The notes: generated by a model from the letters alone, not told the origin. A stretch of DNA of 64,000 nt from Thermodesulfobacteriota bacterium (GCA_040754335.1 JBFMCV010000005.1:1-64000), one strand, 5' to 3'; shown: positions 34,589 through 44,477, counted from the stretch's first letter. A program made the numbers and translations.

Positions 34589-35148
34589 AGCACCCTGAAC
34601 TGAGAAATAAATTCGTTAAATACCTGCGCCCCCGTATCGAACCTTGCAGGAGACGAGGCGTATGTAAAATCATACACGCAATTGTTCATTTTAAATACGC
34701 GCGTCTCTATCTTGACGGGAGTGTTGTTCAGGCTTCCCGTATATACGGTCATAAGCGCGGGCTGCCCGTCTATCTGAGTCTCCTGCCTCGACTCAGCCTT
34801 CTTGTCCTTCACGCCTACTATGAGCGATTCCGAGAGCGCCTTTAAGCTGTACTTCATCTTGCGCTCGTCGCATGTCGAATTCACGGTTATCGTGGAATCG
34901 TTGGAGGGGTTACTGAATGCGAGGTCCCCTCCCTCGATGTCTATCCTTTTCCACCCGTCGGGCAAAGAGCCTATCCGGTATGACGTCGAATCGGACGTAT
35001 AAACCTGCCCGTCGAGCTTCCCTTTATCGCCCGAACCCGCGGAGGCGTAGTAGCCCACGAACTTTCCGATAGAGCAGGAACCGAGAAACACCGCAGCAGA
35101 TATTAATAAAAATATGCCCTTTATCTTTGGATAATTTAGCTTGTACAA
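34585..35148 (-). CDS. Predicted lipoprotein coupled to mlaE
   Basis: A 187-residue protein with a lipoprotein signal peptide (hydrophobic IKGIFLLISAAVF, lipobox LGSC, Cys near residue 25), then a Gly/Ser/Lys linker and an alpha/beta domain of about 150 residues with no motif I recognise. It starts at TTG 35148 after an AGGG site. Its stop overlaps the mlaE start (ATGA), which strongly implies a shared operon and a role in the same lipid-transport system, perhaps as an outer-membrane or periplasmic partner such as MlaA or MlaC analogue. That role is inference from context. Confidence 0.75.
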   Translation of the reverse strand: MYKLNYPKIKGIFLLISAAVFLGSCSIGKFVGYYASAGSGDKGKLDGQVYTSDSTSYRIGSLPDGWKRIDIEGGDLAFSNPSNDSTITVNSTCDERKMKYSLKALSESLIVGVKDKKAESRQETQIDGQPALMTVYTGSLNNTPVKIETRVFKMNNCVYDFTYASSPARFDTGAQVFNEFISQFRVL

Positions 35149-35564
35149 GATTTTCCCTATAAAACCGAGGCGGGCCGCAACAATCGGGCCGACGGGTTCT
35201 CAATAATACTCAAAACATTCAATAAAACCAAACAAATCTCAACACCGAGTAATTGTATCCCCTATTTCGAGGAAATAAAACGAGCCGGAGAATTTTAAAT
35301 ACATATAACGTACCCCCGAATCAAGTTTTTCTATCCGAATTCCTCCGATTTTAAACGGTCAAATTTTCCGGGGTTCACCGGCCTATTCTTAGCGGGGAGG
35401 AGCGGTATGGAAAAAAATTAAGACTACTTATACTCATTCCGGCTTTCGATAAATAGACAGCACAAAAGTATGCTAAGATATTCAGGAGATTAAGAAATCT
35501 CTTATTTTTCAGGATGAGCTCCTGGGTAAACGCCATAGATCACACAACGCCAAATTAAAGGTTC
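35149..35564. other. 416-nt AT-rich intergenic region
   Basis: No gene seen. Base composition shifts to AT-rich compared with both flanks. It holds an AT-rich hairpin with T tail (35486-35509). It marks the left edge of a foreign-looking segment that ends just before gltX. Confidence 0.6.
35486..35509 (+). terminator. AT-rich hairpin with T tract
   Basis: GAGATT (35486-35491) and AATCTC (35496-35501) form a stem with an AAGA loop, followed by TTATTTTT. It has the outline of an intrinsic terminator, but the stem is AT-rich and no gene ends close upstream on this strand. Confidence 0.3.
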
Positions 35565-37036
35565 ATGACTAACCTGAGATTATTCTCTTATATTGCCTTA
35601 ATATATTTTTTTACCTGGACTTTATCTAACTGGCCCGCATTACATGTAGCCTGGTGGCATTCAGATGACTATGCTTTTGGAGAACGCTCCTGTTCAAGTC
35701 TTTTTCATGAGGGTTTGATAAACGGTAGACCGGTTGCAGGACTATGGTTTACTACATTCTGTCCCGCTCAAGTATCTAACCTCGATATCTACAACATTTT
35801 GATCAGGTTTATTCAAGGAATTTTCCATTGCCTAGCCGCCTCAATAGCGGCACTTTTAATTTTGATTCAGACAAAAAAGTGGACAGCTATTATCGGGGTA
35901 ATGGCATTTTTGTTATGGCCTTTCAATGGAGAAGCTGTGCTATGGAGATCCGCCGGTCTTTATCCGTTAGGGGCATTCCTGGGTTTACTCGGAGTTTTTT
36001 CAATTCACCACAGTAAGAAATTTTCACTTACATACAATATTACGGGTTTTTTACTGATTGTTCTCGCAATGCTAACTAATGTGGTTTCTGCTTTAAGCGG
36101 CATATTAATCTGGAGCCTTATTTTAATCCTTGATACCGACGAGAAAGAAGAGGTTATCGGTAAAGGATTGATTTACAAAACATCTATACTGGCGCTCGGA
36201 TATTTACTTGGCGGGATACTGAGTTACGTTATCGCCTCGAACTACAATATCATAACTGACAATCGGGCTACTTTTGCCTCTTCATCATCCATTTTAACAA
36301 AACCACAATATTTTTTTGATCTGTACTATTCGTCAATTTTTAACAGAAATCATTACCCGATTTGGCTGGACATCTTGATACTCGTCATTGTATTAATTCT
36401 TATAACGAGGATTATAATCAAAATACGGAGCGGTCATATTCTTTAAAGCTGATTTCTCTTTACCTGATATTATCGGCATCTTTACTATTGAGTCCATTTT
36501 TTACCTTATTGTTGATTTCCGAGAATAATACTTCCTGGAGGGTGATGTATCTGGCTCCTTTCATTTTAACTTCTATTTTTGTTATTTTAGTGGAGCTCAT
36601 TCAGAATCGGAGAGCACAAGCCGTAGTCATAATTCTTTTTTGCCTGATTCTTTTAGCATTCATCAGAATATCGTGGACATTTTCATCCGAGTACCCCGAA
36701 TTATTTAAACAGGATCTTCAGGTTCTCGGAAACATTGAGAACTCTATAACCGCGGCACAAATCGAGGGCAACTCGATATTTGTTTCGACGAGAAAAGAAT
36801 ACATACAAAATACAAACCCATATAATTTGAGATACTTGAACGGTAATTCAAAATCTTCGGCTTTTTTCAGAAGCTGGTCGGCTCATCCCTTTATCCGCAG
36901 GTATTCATGGTTAGTACCCAAAGACGATATTAAAACGGAAATCGAATGCGACTCATATTGCAAATCAAATATAAAGGACAAGTCGTTTCAATTGTTTATA
37001 ATGAAGGACAACGAAACAACATGCGTCTGCCCTTGA
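35565..37036 (+). pseudogene. Frameshifted multi-spanning membrane protein, GtrII/GT-C glycosyltransferase-like
   Basis: Two overlapping frames together make one protein. The first (35565-36446, 293 aa) has about eight hydrophobic helices and an early HSDDYAF...GRPVAG arrangement like glucosyltransferase II (GtrII/GT-C) enzymes. It ends abruptly at TAA after RSGHIL. The second frame reads on from the same point (SYSLKLISLYLILSASLLLSPFF...) with two more TM helices and a soluble C-terminal domain, ending at 37036. A missing base in the ATTCTTTAAAG stretch near 36440-36446 explains the break. Codons are strongly AT-rich, unlike neighbours, which suggests horizontal transfer. Either a recent pseudogene or a sequencing indel; function is tentative. 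Confidence 0.55.
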
Positions 37037-37111
37037 AAATGAACTGCCGCTGTATGACTGTGCGATAAGTAAAGTTAGATTTTCAATACGAGGGAATCAA
37101 ACAGGAGAAGT

Positions 37112-37140
37112 TTGACTCCCCTCCGACTCTAAATTAACAT
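37112..37140 (+). promoter_or_regulatory. Promoter of gltX, leaderless geometry
   Basis: TTGACT (37112-37117), 17-nt spacer, TAACAT (37135-37140). Transcription would start about 7-9 nt later, at or next to ATG 37150. The bases before the ATG are TTTTACCCCC, with no Shine-Dalgarno match. Confidence 0.5.
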
Positions 37141-37149
37141 TTTACCCCC

Positions 37150-38556
37150 ATGACCGTAAGGACCCGATTCGCCCCGAGCCCCACAGGCTCTCTTCACATA
37201 GGAGGGGCCAGGACAGCCATTTTCAACTGGCTCTTCGCCAGGCACAGCGGCGGGCAATTCATACTCCGCATAGAGGACACAGACCGCTCACGTTCGACCG
37301 AGGAATCGATACTGGAAATCACGGACGCCATGAAGTGGCTCGGCCTCGAATGGGACGAGGGGCCTTTCAGACAGTCGGACAGGCTACATATATATAAAGA
37401 TCTCGCTGAGAAGCTCATCGCATCGGGGCATGCGTACAGGTGCTACGTAACGCCTGAGGAGCTCGACGGGAAGAGAAAAGAGGCCCAGGAAAGGGGAGAG
37501 GTGTTCCATTACAGACGCGAATGGGCGGACAGGAACGCGGGGCCGGACAAGCCCTACGCAATAAGACTCCTTACGCCCGACCAGGGGACTATAGAGGTGC
37601 ACGATCTTTTGCGGGGGAAGGTCGTATTCGACGCCGGGGAAATAGACGATTTCGTGATACTGAAGACTGACGGCTTCCCGACCTATAATTTCGCGGTCGT
37701 CGCGGACGACTCGCTCATGGGGATAACGCACGTCATAAGAGGGGACGACCACCTTATAAATACGCCCAGGCAGGTGCTCATATATGAAGGTCTTTCGCTC
37801 AAAGTGCCGGAGCTCGCGCACGTCTCGATGATACTCGGGCCCGACGGAAAGAGGCTAAGCAAGAGGCACGGGGCAACTTCGGTCGTGGAATACAGGAAAG
37901 GTGGTTACCTCCCCGAGGCTCTCGTAAATTATCTGACGCGGCTCGGATGGTCGTTCGGCGACCAGGAGATATTCACTACAGAAGAGCTCATAGAGAAATT
38001 CACTCTCCACAACGTGGGGAAATCGGCCGCCGTGTTCAATCCCGAAAAGCTCGACTGGCTGAACGGATGGTACATTCGTAACAAGCCGCCCGAAGAGACA
38101 GCGGAGCTCGTGCTCCCCATACTCCTCGATAAAGGCATAAAGGCCACGCTCGATCGGAAGCTCGTAATGATCGTAAAGGAGCTCGGTCAGAGGGCCAAGA
38201 CGCTTCTCGATATAGCCGATTCACTCGGATACTTTTACGCAGAGGACATCGAGTACGAGGAGAAAGCGGCTGGAAAGTTCCTCACACAGGATAATCTCGA
38301 CGTCCTGAAAGACCTGGCCGGGAAGCTTTCAGAAACGGGTTCATTCACGGCGGGCGATATACAAAAGGTATTCGAGGGCATAATGGAGGAGAAGGGGCTC
38401 AAGCTCGGAACAATCGCACAGCCAGTGAGGGTCGCGCTCACAGGGGTGACGGTGAGCCCCGGCATATTCGAGGTGATGGAGATAATGGGGAAGGATATGG
38501 TTTTAAAAAGGCTCAATAAAGCAATCGAATTTATATCCGCCGGGAAGCACGCCTGA
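37150..38556 (+). CDS. gltX: Glutamyl-tRNA synthetase
   Basis: A class-I aminoacyl-tRNA synthetase charging tRNA-Glu (or also tRNA-Gln in the indirect pathway). The 468-residue protein shows RFAPSPTGSLHIGGARTAIFNW (HIGH motif at 16-19), FILRIEDTDRSRS, the KMSKS-equivalent KRLSKRHGA near residue 235, and the C-terminal anticodon-binding helical domain. It appears leaderless. It is the first ordinary high-GC gene after the AT-rich insert. Confidence 0.96.
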   Translation: MTVRTRFAPSPTGSLHIGGARTAIFNWLFARHSGGQFILRIEDTDRSRSTEESILEITDAMKWLGLEWDEGPFRQSDRLHIYKDLAEKLIASGHAYRCYVTPEELDGKRKEAQERGEVFHYRREWADRNAGPDKPYAIRLLTPDQGTIEVHDLLRGKVVFDAGEIDDFVILKTDGFPTYNFAVVADDSLMGITHVIRGDDHLINTPRQVLIYEGLSLKVPELAHVSMILGPDGKRLSKRHGATSVVEYRKGGYLPEALVNYLTRLGWSFGDQEIFTTEELIEKFTLHNVGKSAAVFNPEKLDWLNGWYIRNKPPEETAELVLPILLDKGIKATLDRKLVMIVKELGQRAKTLLDIADSLGYFYAEDIEYEEKAAGKFLTQDNLDVLKDLAGKLSETGSFTAGDIQKVFEGIMEEKGLKLGTIAQPVRVALTGVTVSPGIFEVMEIMGKDMVLKRLNKAIEFISAGKHA

Positions 38557-38628
38557 AAATATAGACTTAACCCTCAATTTCCCGAACGAAAGTATTAAGG
38601 TCCTTCCCTCAGTGTACGCCGCTATATA

Positions 38629-39492
38629 TCAGTATTGAAAGAAGCCCTTCCCGGATTTGCGCCCGAGCCACCCTGCCCTGACCATCTGCCTCAGTAAAGG
38701 CGCAGCCCTGTACTTAGAATCCTGGAACTCCTTGTAGAATACGTCCATCACGTCTATGGTTACGTCGAGCCCTATCAGGTCAATGAGCGCGAGAGGGCCT
38801 ATGGGCTGGTTAGTGCCGAGCTTCATGGCCTTGTCTATGTCTTCCGCAGTCCCGACGCCGTCAGAATAAGCGAACACCGCCTCGTTTAGCATCGGTATCA
38901 GTATCCTGTTCACGATGAAGCCGGGGATGTCCTTCGTCCTGACGGGCTCCTTTCCGAGAGCAGTTGCAAAATCGAAGGCGAACTGCGCCGTCTCGTCCGA
39001 CGTCGCGAGCGTCTTTATTATCTCGACCAGCTTCATCACGGGAGCGGGATTGAAGAAATGCATACCGACTACCTTATCCGGCCTCCCCGTCCCGACGGCT
39101 ATCTCCACGATCGGGAGGGAAGAGGTATTGGTCGCGAGCACGACATCCGGCGACGTCGACTCGTCTAACTTCTTGTAAATCTCCTTTTTAACCTTCATGT
39201 CCTCGAAAGCGGCCTCTATCACGAGGTCAACAGCTTTAAAATCCTCATATTTCGTGGTCGTTTTTATCCTCGATACTATGGACTTGCCCTCTTCCTCGCT
39301 TATGGTCTCTTTCTTGACGAGCCTGCCGATACTGCCTTCTATCGCCTTCAAGCCCCTGCCTAGGGCCGCATCGGTTACGTCAACCAGCACTACGCTCCTC
39401 CCGCTCGAAGCGATTACCTGCGCGATACCCGAGCCCATAGTTCCCGCCCCTACGACACCTACCAGTTTTATATCCTCCGCTTTTTTGGACAT
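38629..39492 (-). CDS. 3-hydroxyacyl-CoA (3-hydroxybutyryl-CoA) dehydrogenase
   Basis: Oxidises 3-hydroxyacyl-CoA to 3-oxoacyl-CoA with NAD(P). The 287-residue product is the stand-alone HBD/PaaH form. It has the Rossmann motif VGVVGAGTMGSGIAQ, LVIEAAFEDMKVKKEIY, ATNTSSLPI, and the catalytic His in VVGMHFFNPAPVMKLVEII. PGFIVNRILIPMLNEA and the C-terminal dimerisation domain ending SGKGFFQY follow. SD GGAGGA before the start. It may serve fatty-acid or aromatic-acid degradation with the acyl-CoA ligases and carboxylase in this window. Confidence 0.94.
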   Translation of the reverse strand: MSKKAEDIKLVGVVGAGTMGSGIAQVIASSGRSVVLVDVTDAALGRGLKAIEGSIGRLVKKETISEEEGKSIVSRIKTTTKYEDFKAVDLVIEAAFEDMKVKKEIYKKLDESTSPDVVLATNTSSLPIVEIAVGTGRPDKVVGMHFFNPAPVMKLVEIIKTLATSDETAQFAFDFATALGKEPVRTKDIPGFIVNRILIPMLNEAVFAYSDGVGTAEDIDKAMKLGTNQPIGPLALIDLIGLDVTIDVMDVFYKEFQDSKYRAAPLLRQMVRAGWLGRKSGKGFFQY

Positions 39493-39591
39493 GGCGTCCT
39501 CCTTTTCTATTCGCAGTTGCGAAATACAGGATTATTATACCCAAATGATAATTTTATCAAGTTCCCCGGCTTATCGACCCGCGCAGCCGAT

Positions 39592-39620
39592 TTGAAAGAG
39601 CATTAGCGGCAAATTAAAAT
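39592..39620 (+). promoter_or_regulatory. Promoter of coaE, leaderless geometry
   Basis: TTGAAA (39592-39597), 17-nt spacer, TAAAAT (39615-39620). The predicted start is 7 nt after the -10, at 39627-39628, which coincides with the coaE ATG at 39628. No Shine-Dalgarno site exists in the ACCCCCG before it. Confidence 0.6.
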
Positions 39621-39627
39621 ACCCCCG

Positions 39628-40230
39628 ATGAAGGTCATAGGCCTTACCGGAAACATAGCCTCGGGCAAGAGCTCGGTCGCGCGGATGTTCGAGGAGCTGG
39701 GCGCGCGGATAATCGACGCGGACGATGTCGCCAGGGCGGTCGTCGAGCCTGGAGAGCCCGCCTGGAAAGATGTTGCAGACGTATTCGGGAAGGAGGTGCT
39801 CGATCCCGATGGGCGCATAAACAGGAAAAAGCTAGCTGAGATAGTCTTCAGCGATGAAGCCATGAGGGGCAGGCTCAACGATATAACTCATCCGAGGATA
39901 AAGGAGAGAATCAGGGATCTCCTGAGGGAGTACGAGGAGGAAGGAGCGTCCATAGCGATGATCGAGGCCACGCTGATCGTGGAGAGGGGGGGACTCAGAA
40001 GCCTGTTCGACGGTCTCATCGTAGTGACAGCGGATGAAGAGACGCAGATAGAGAGGCTCATCAGGGACAAGGGCTACACGAGGGAGGAAGCGGTCTCGAG
40101 GCTCAAGGCGCAGATGCCGGCAGAAGAGAAGATAAAACACGCGGACTATGTCATAGATAACTCTGGGTCGCTCGATGATACGAGAGCGCAGGTTGAAGCT
40201 GTGTGGGAAAAAATCCGCACCTCGGCCTAG
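39628..40230 (+). CDS. coaE: Dephospho-CoA kinase
   Basis: Phosphorylates the 3'-hydroxyl of dephospho-CoA, the last step of CoA synthesis. The 200-residue product carries the P-loop GLTGNIASGKSSVA, the IIDADDVAR substrate motif, HPRIKERI, and the lid region with the RDKGYTREEAVSRLKAQMP motif. It appears to be translated from a leaderless mRNA. It stands alone. Confidence 0.95.
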   Translation: MKVIGLTGNIASGKSSVARMFEELGARIIDADDVARAVVEPGEPAWKDVADVFGKEVLDPDGRINRKKLAEIVFSDEAMRGRLNDITHPRIKERIRDLLREYEEEGASIAMIEATLIVERGGLRSLFDGLIVVTADEETQIERLIRDKGYTREEAVSRLKAQMPAEEKIKHADYVIDNSGSLDDTRAQVEAVWEKIRTSA

Positions 40231-40930
40231 AGCTTATGCGAGTTGAGACAGCCCCGGATCTTCGGCTGCCTTCGGCTTTCTTAAGGAGTTGGAATACATA
40301 AATAAAGCAAAATATATTCTCTTCTTTCCCTTGATGAAAACACACGTAGTGTGGTCTTTCGAAAAACTGCACAGAATATTGGCTAAACATGCGCACTTCG
40401 ACATGCTTCCGTCTTCACCAAAGGCTACGCCGGACAAGCAGTACGAACGGGTGGGTTTGATTTATTGAACTGATGTACCCCCTCACCCTAGCCCTCTCCC
40501 ACGCTGGGGAGAGGGAAATTTTTGCGGGTGTTCAGCCGCCGCCAATTTTGTCAGCCCGGTTAGGAGAAAGACGAGATACTGAATATTTTGGTTTTATGAA
40601 CGAGTAAATTGAGAATAGTTACATCACCGGATTCAGCCAGTGGAGTCCGATTCTTGCGCACGTTCGAGAACGTAGTTCAGCATGACAAGCAAATTATAGA
40701 ATTTCAGCCTCGAATTATATAACGTCTACAATAAGGGATGAGTTGATGCCCGAAAAACTGCGCCTGACACCAGGCCCGTTTCCAGGATACCAGTACAGAG
40801 GAAACGCCCGACAAAATTCCTCATATTTTCGGGCTACATATGCAAATCCAGTCTCCGCCCTGCAAACTTGCCAATTAGGTATTTACGTAGTATTTTTTTG
40901 GATTCTCAAGAACCTTCAAAGGAGCCGATA
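40231..40930. repeat. 700-nt intergenic region, mosaic repeat copy B
   Basis: No gene seen. Modules in order: left-end CTTAAGGAGTTGGAATACA with AT-rich tail (40280-40327); hairpin CACAC-GTA-GTGTG (40341-40353); GCACAGAATATTGGCTAAA (40369-40387); GCACTTCGACATGCTTCC to CAAGCAGTACGAACGG (40393-40450); the CCCTCACCCTAGCCC hairpin (40481-40527); a GATTCTTGCGCACGTTC box near 40650; and right-end CTCGAATTATATAACGTC (40697-40733). The sets are shared with the gaps at 28.4, 33.6 and 49.7 kb. The last 200 nt lead into the carboxylase operon. Confidence 0.7.
40492..40525 (+). terminator. Strong hairpin with T tract inside repeat copy B
   Basis: CCCTCTCCC (40492-40500), loop ACGCT, GGGGAGAGGG (40506-40515), then AAATTTTT. 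It has a 9-bp GC-rich stem and looks like an intrinsic terminator carried by the repeat. It would stop coaE read-through before the carboxylase operon. Confidence 0.5.
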
Positions 40931-42475
40931 ATGAAGGATAAAATTGCCGTACTCGAAGAAAAGGAAAGAGAGGCCGAAGCCGGGGGCGGCGAAGCGAGGA
41001 TACAGAAACAGCACGAAATCGGCAAACTCACCGCTAGAGAAAGAATCGAACTCCTCATAGATAAAAACACATTCGTAGAGCTCGACAAGTTCGTCGTCCA
41101 CAGATGCACCGATTTCGGTATGGACAGCAAGAAGTTCCTCGGGGACGGAGTCGTCACCGGATACGGCAAAATAGACGGGCGTCAGGTCTTCGTCTACGCC
41201 CAGGACTTTACCGTTTTCGGAGGGTCGCTCGGAATGGTCCACGGAAAGAAGATATGCAAGGTCATGGACCTCGCAATGCAGGTGGGCGCTCCGATAGTGG
41301 GACTCAACGACTCCGGAGGCGCGCGCATACAGGAAGGCGTGGAGAGCCTCGGAGGATACGGGGAGATATTCTGCAGGAACGTGCTCGCTTCAGGGGTCGT
41401 GCCGCAGATCTCCGCAATAATGGGGCCATGCGCGGGAGGCGCTGTCTATTCGCCGGCGATAACGGACTTCACCGTCATGGTCAGGAACACGAGCTATATG
41501 TTCATCACCGGGCCCGACGTGATAAAGGCCGTCACGCACGAGGAGGTGAACTCCGAGGAATTGGGCGGAGCGATGGTTCACAACTCGAGGAGCGGTGTCG
41601 CGCATTTCGCGGTCGAAGACGACAAGGAATGCATAGCGCTCGTAAAAGAGCTCCTCAGCTTCCTGCCTTCGAATAACATGGAAGACCCTCCCAGACACCC
41701 GACGGACGACCCTTCCGACAGGAAGGCTACCGCGCTCCGGGCGATAGTCCCTGAAAACCCGAACAAACCGTATGACGTAAAGGACGTAATAAACGCAGTA
41801 GTCGACGAAGGTTATTTTTTCGAGGTCCAGGAGCATTACGCCCAGAACATAGTGATAGGGTTCGCGCGCATGGCGGGCAGGGTGATAGGCATAGTCGGAA
41901 ACCAGCCGAACATACTCGCCGGGTGTCTCGACATAGACGCCTCCGTAAAAGCCGGGAGATTCGTGAGGTTCTGCGACTGCTTCAACATACCCATCCTCAC
42001 CTTCGAAGACGTGCCGGGCTTCCTCCCCGGAACATCGCAGGAGTGGGGCGGCATAATAAAGCACGGGGCCAAGCTGCTCTACGCCTACAGCGAAGCGACA
42101 GTCCCGAGGGTGACGGTCATTACGAGGAAAGCCTACGGCGGGGCGTACGACGTCATGTCGTCCAAACACGTCCGGGGCGACATTGTGATGGCATACCCGA
42201 CAGCGGAAATCGCGGTCATGGGCTCGGAAGGCGCCGTCAATATTATTTCGCGCGCCCAGATCATGCAGGCCGAGGACCAGGAAGCGGAACGGGCGAAGCT
42301 CATCGAGGAATATAAGGAAAGGTTCGCAAACCCCTACAGGGCCGCAGACCTTGGATTCGTAGACGAAGTCATAAGGCCCGAAGATACGAGGCCGAGGGTG
42401 ATCTCGGCGTTCGAGATGCTGGACGGGAAAAGACAGTCAAACCCCCCGAAAAAGCACGGGAACATACCACTCTAA
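40931..42475 (+). CDS. Acyl-CoA carboxylase, carboxyltransferase (beta) subunit
   Basis: Transfers carboxyl from biotin to an acyl-CoA, most likely propionyl- or acetyl-CoA. With the start at ATG 40931 (AAAGGAG 7 nt upstream) it is 514 residues, the normal PccB/MmdA length; the frame extends upstream to 40868 but into untranslated-looking sequence. It has [17 protein letters not shown], the N-lobe [24 protein letters not shown] with oxyanion glycines, [18 protein letters not shown], and the C-lobe [47 protein letters not shown]. It is the first gene of a three-gene operon with biotin carboxylase and BCCP. Decarboxylase-pump partners are absent, so a carboxylase role is favoured. Confidence 0.93.
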   Translation: MKDKIAVLEEKEREAEAGGGEARIQKQHEIGKLTARERIELLIDKNTFVELDKFVVHRCTDFGMDSKKFLGDGVVTGYGKIDGRQVFVYAQDFTVFGGSLGMVHGKKICKVMDLAMQVGAPIVGLNDSGGARIQEGVESLGGYGEIFCRNVLASGVVPQISAIMGPCAGGAVYSPAITDFTVMVRNTSYMFITGPDVIKAVTHEEVNSEELGGAMVHNSRSGVAHFAVEDDKECIALVKELLSFLPSNNMEDPPRHPTDDPSDRKATALRAIVPENPNKPYDVKDVINAVVDEGYFFEVQEHYAQNIVIGFARMAGRVIGIVGNQPNILAGCLDIDASVKAGRFVRFCDCFNIPILTFEDVPGFLPGTSQEWGGIIKHGAKLLYAYSEATVPRVTVITRKAYGGAYDVMSSKHVRGDIVMAYPTAEIAVMGSEGAVNIISRAQIMQAEDQEAERAKLIEEYKERFANPYRAADLGFVDEVIRPEDTRPRVISAFEMLDGKRQSNPPKKHGNIPL

Positions 42476-42492
42476 TATAAAAGGATTATTTA

Positions 42493-43986
42493 ATGTTCAA
42501 AAAGATTCTCATAGCCAACAGGGGGGAAATCGCGGTAAGGATTATACGGGCCTGCAGGGACCTGGGCGTGAGCACCGTTGCCGTCTATTCGGACGCCGAC
42601 AGGCGCTCCCTCCACGTAGCGCTCGCCGACGAAGCGTACCACATAGGAGGCTCCGCCCCCGGAGAAAGCTACCTTAATAAAGAGAAAATAATAGACGCTG
42701 CAAGAAAGTCAGGCGCCGAGGCGATACACCCGGGATTCGGCTTCCTTTCCGAGAACGAGTCCTTCGCCGACATGTGCGAAAAATCGGGAATCGTGTTCAT
42801 AGGGCCCTCACCCGAGGCGATACGCCTGATGGGGGATAAAATAACGGCGAGAAAAATCGCCCACGACATTAAAGTGCCGCTCGTGCCCGGCTCGGACGGA
42901 GCTGTGAGCGATGTCGAGGCGTCCGTAATCGCCGACGAGATCGGATATCCGGTTATGATCAAAGCGTCGGCCGGCGGGGGCGGGAAGGGGATGAGGCTCG
43001 TGAGGAGCAAGGACGAGTTCGACAGCTCACTCCGCATGGCGAGGAGCGAGGCGCGCTCGGCCTTCGGGGACGATTCGGTCTTCGTCGAAAGGTTTATCGA
43101 GCGTCCGAGGCACATAGAGATACAGATAATAGCCGACGCGGAAGGTAATACTCTCTACCTGTTCGAGCGCGAATGCTCGATACAGAGGAGGCACCAGAAG
43201 GTGATCGAAGAAGCCCCGTCGTCAGCTATCAGCGCAAGAACGAGGAAGCGGATGGGCGAAGTCGCGGTGCGGATCGCAAAGGCGGTTAAATACAAGGGGG
43301 CCGGAACTATCGAGTTCATAATGGACCAGAGCCAGAACTTCTACTTCCTCGAGATGAACACGAGGGTCCAGGTGGAGCATCCGGTGACGGAGCTGATAAC
43401 CGGCTTCGATATAGTGAAGTGGATGATAAGAATAGCCGCGGGAGAGAAGCTCCCGTTCAAGCAGAAGAGCATCGCCATGAAGGGGCACGCGCTCGAGTGC
43501 AGGGTTTACGCAGAGAACCCCGAGACGAATTTCCTTCCGTCTCCGGGCGTGATCGAATATTTAAAAACACCGAGCGGACCGGGTATAAGGAACGATTCAT
43601 CCATATATAACGGCTGCGAGATAACCTCCTTCTACGACCCGATGTTATCCAAGCTCATCGTCTGGGCTGAAACGAGAGAAGCCGCGATCAGGAGAATGGA
43701 ATCTGCGCTGCGGGAATACGTTGTGCTCGGCGTGAAGACGAACATCGGATTCCTCATACGCGTCATGAACAACGAGGAATTCCGGAAAGGCAAGATCGAT
43801 ACCGGGTTCATAGAAAGACACCCCGAACTTTTAAAACCGCCGGTTCTGGAAATTGAACCGGCATTGATAGCAGCAGCACTCTCGATGAGCGGTGCCGAAA
43901 GCGCCGGTCAGCCGGCACAGAAACCGGCATCGAACTGGAAACTCTTTGGCAGAAGATCAGGCGTATCCAGGAGCCCCCTTGCATGA
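42493..43986 (+). CDS. Acetyl/propionyl-CoA carboxylase, biotin carboxylase subunit
   Basis: ATP-grasp enzyme that carboxylates biotin with bicarbonate. The 497-residue protein has the biotin-carboxylase N-domain (FKKILIANRGEIAVRIIRACRDLGV), the Gly-rich ATP loop ASAGGGGKGMRLV, the active-site EMNTRVQVEHPVTE, and the C-domain RVYAENPETNFLPSPG. Its C-terminal 35 residues (Ala/Ser/Gly-rich, with QPAQKPASNWK) extend past the usual end. Its stop overlaps the BCCP gene by 4 nt. It lies 17 nt after the carboxyltransferase gene. Confidence 0.95.
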   Translation: MFKKILIANRGEIAVRIIRACRDLGVSTVAVYSDADRRSLHVALADEAYHIGGSAPGESYLNKEKIIDAARKSGAEAIHPGFGFLSENESFADMCEKSGIVFIGPSPEAIRLMGDKITARKIAHDIKVPLVPGSDGAVSDVEASVIADEIGYPVMIKASAGGGGKGMRLVRSKDEFDSSLRMARSEARSAFGDDSVFVERFIERPRHIEIQIIADAEGNTLYLFERECSIQRRHQKVIEEAPSSAISARTRKRMGEVAVRIAKAVKYKGAGTIEFIMDQSQNFYFLEMNTRVQVEHPVTELITGFDIVKWMIRIAAGEKLPFKQKSIAMKGHALECRVYAENPETNFLPSPGVIEYLKTPSGPGIRNDSSIYNGCEITSFYDPMLSKLIVWAETREAAIRRMESALREYVVLGVKTNIGFLIRVMNNEEFRKGKIDTGFIERHPELLKPPVLEIEPALIAAALSMSGAESAGQPAQKPASNWKLFGRRSGVSRSPLA

Positions 43987-44477
43987 CATACACCTTTAAG
44001 ATCAGAGATCAAATCTATAAGATCAGCCTTGAAAAAGAAGACAGCCTGCTGCAGATGGAAATCGAGGGCAGGAGCGTTGACGTGGATTTCGAGAAAATCG
44101 AGGACAACCTTTACTCGGTCCTGATAGACGGGAAGTCCATGACCATAGGGGTTTTCAGGAGAGGCAAGAAAGTCCAGGTCTTTATCGAAGGAGAGCTTTA
44201 CGAGCTCGAAGCCGTCTCCGAAAGGGAGCAGCGCAAGACCTCGCACATCGTTTCGGGCGTCCAGGAGATCAAGTCGCCCATGCCGAGCAGGGTTGTGAAA
44301 ATCCTCAAGGGCGAAGGCGATGAAGTGGCGCCCGACGAGGGGCTCATCGTGATCGAAGCCATGAAGATGGAGAGCGAGCTCAAGTCACCGATCGCCGGAA
44401 CAATAAAGAACTTGATGGTCAAGGAAGGCGACGCTGTCGAATCCGGTACCGTCTTACTCGTAGTCTCGTCGGAATAA
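43983..44477 (+). CDS. Biotin carboxyl carrier protein of acyl-CoA carboxylase
   Basis: A 164-residue protein. The C-terminal biotinyl domain (about 92-164) has the biotinylation site Lys128 in VIEAMKMESEL, preceded by IKSPMPSRVVKILKGEGDEV and followed by SPIAGTIKNLMVKEGDAVESG. The N-terminal 90 residues (TYTFKIRDQIYKISLEKED...) form a beta-rich region resembling the BT-type linker of propionyl/methylcrotonyl carboxylase alpha chains. This gene therefore looks like the split-off C-terminal part of a PccA-type alpha subunit. Translation coupled to the biotin carboxylase gene. Confidence 0.93.
   Translation: MTYTFKIRDQIYKISLEKEDSLLQMEIEGRSVDVDFEKIEDNLYSVLIDGKSMTIGVFRRGKKVQVFIEGELYELEAVSEREQRKTSHIVSGVQEIKSPMPSRVVKILKGEGDEVAPDEGLIVIEAMKMESELKSPIAGTIKNLMVKEGDAVESGTVLLVVSSE

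Noticed and set aside
36430-36450. Programmed -1 frameshift in the GtrII-like gene
   Set aside because: The reading-frame codons around the break are ATT CTT TAA, which do not form an X-XXY-YYZ slippery heptamer in frame, and there is no obvious downstream structure. An indel is simpler.
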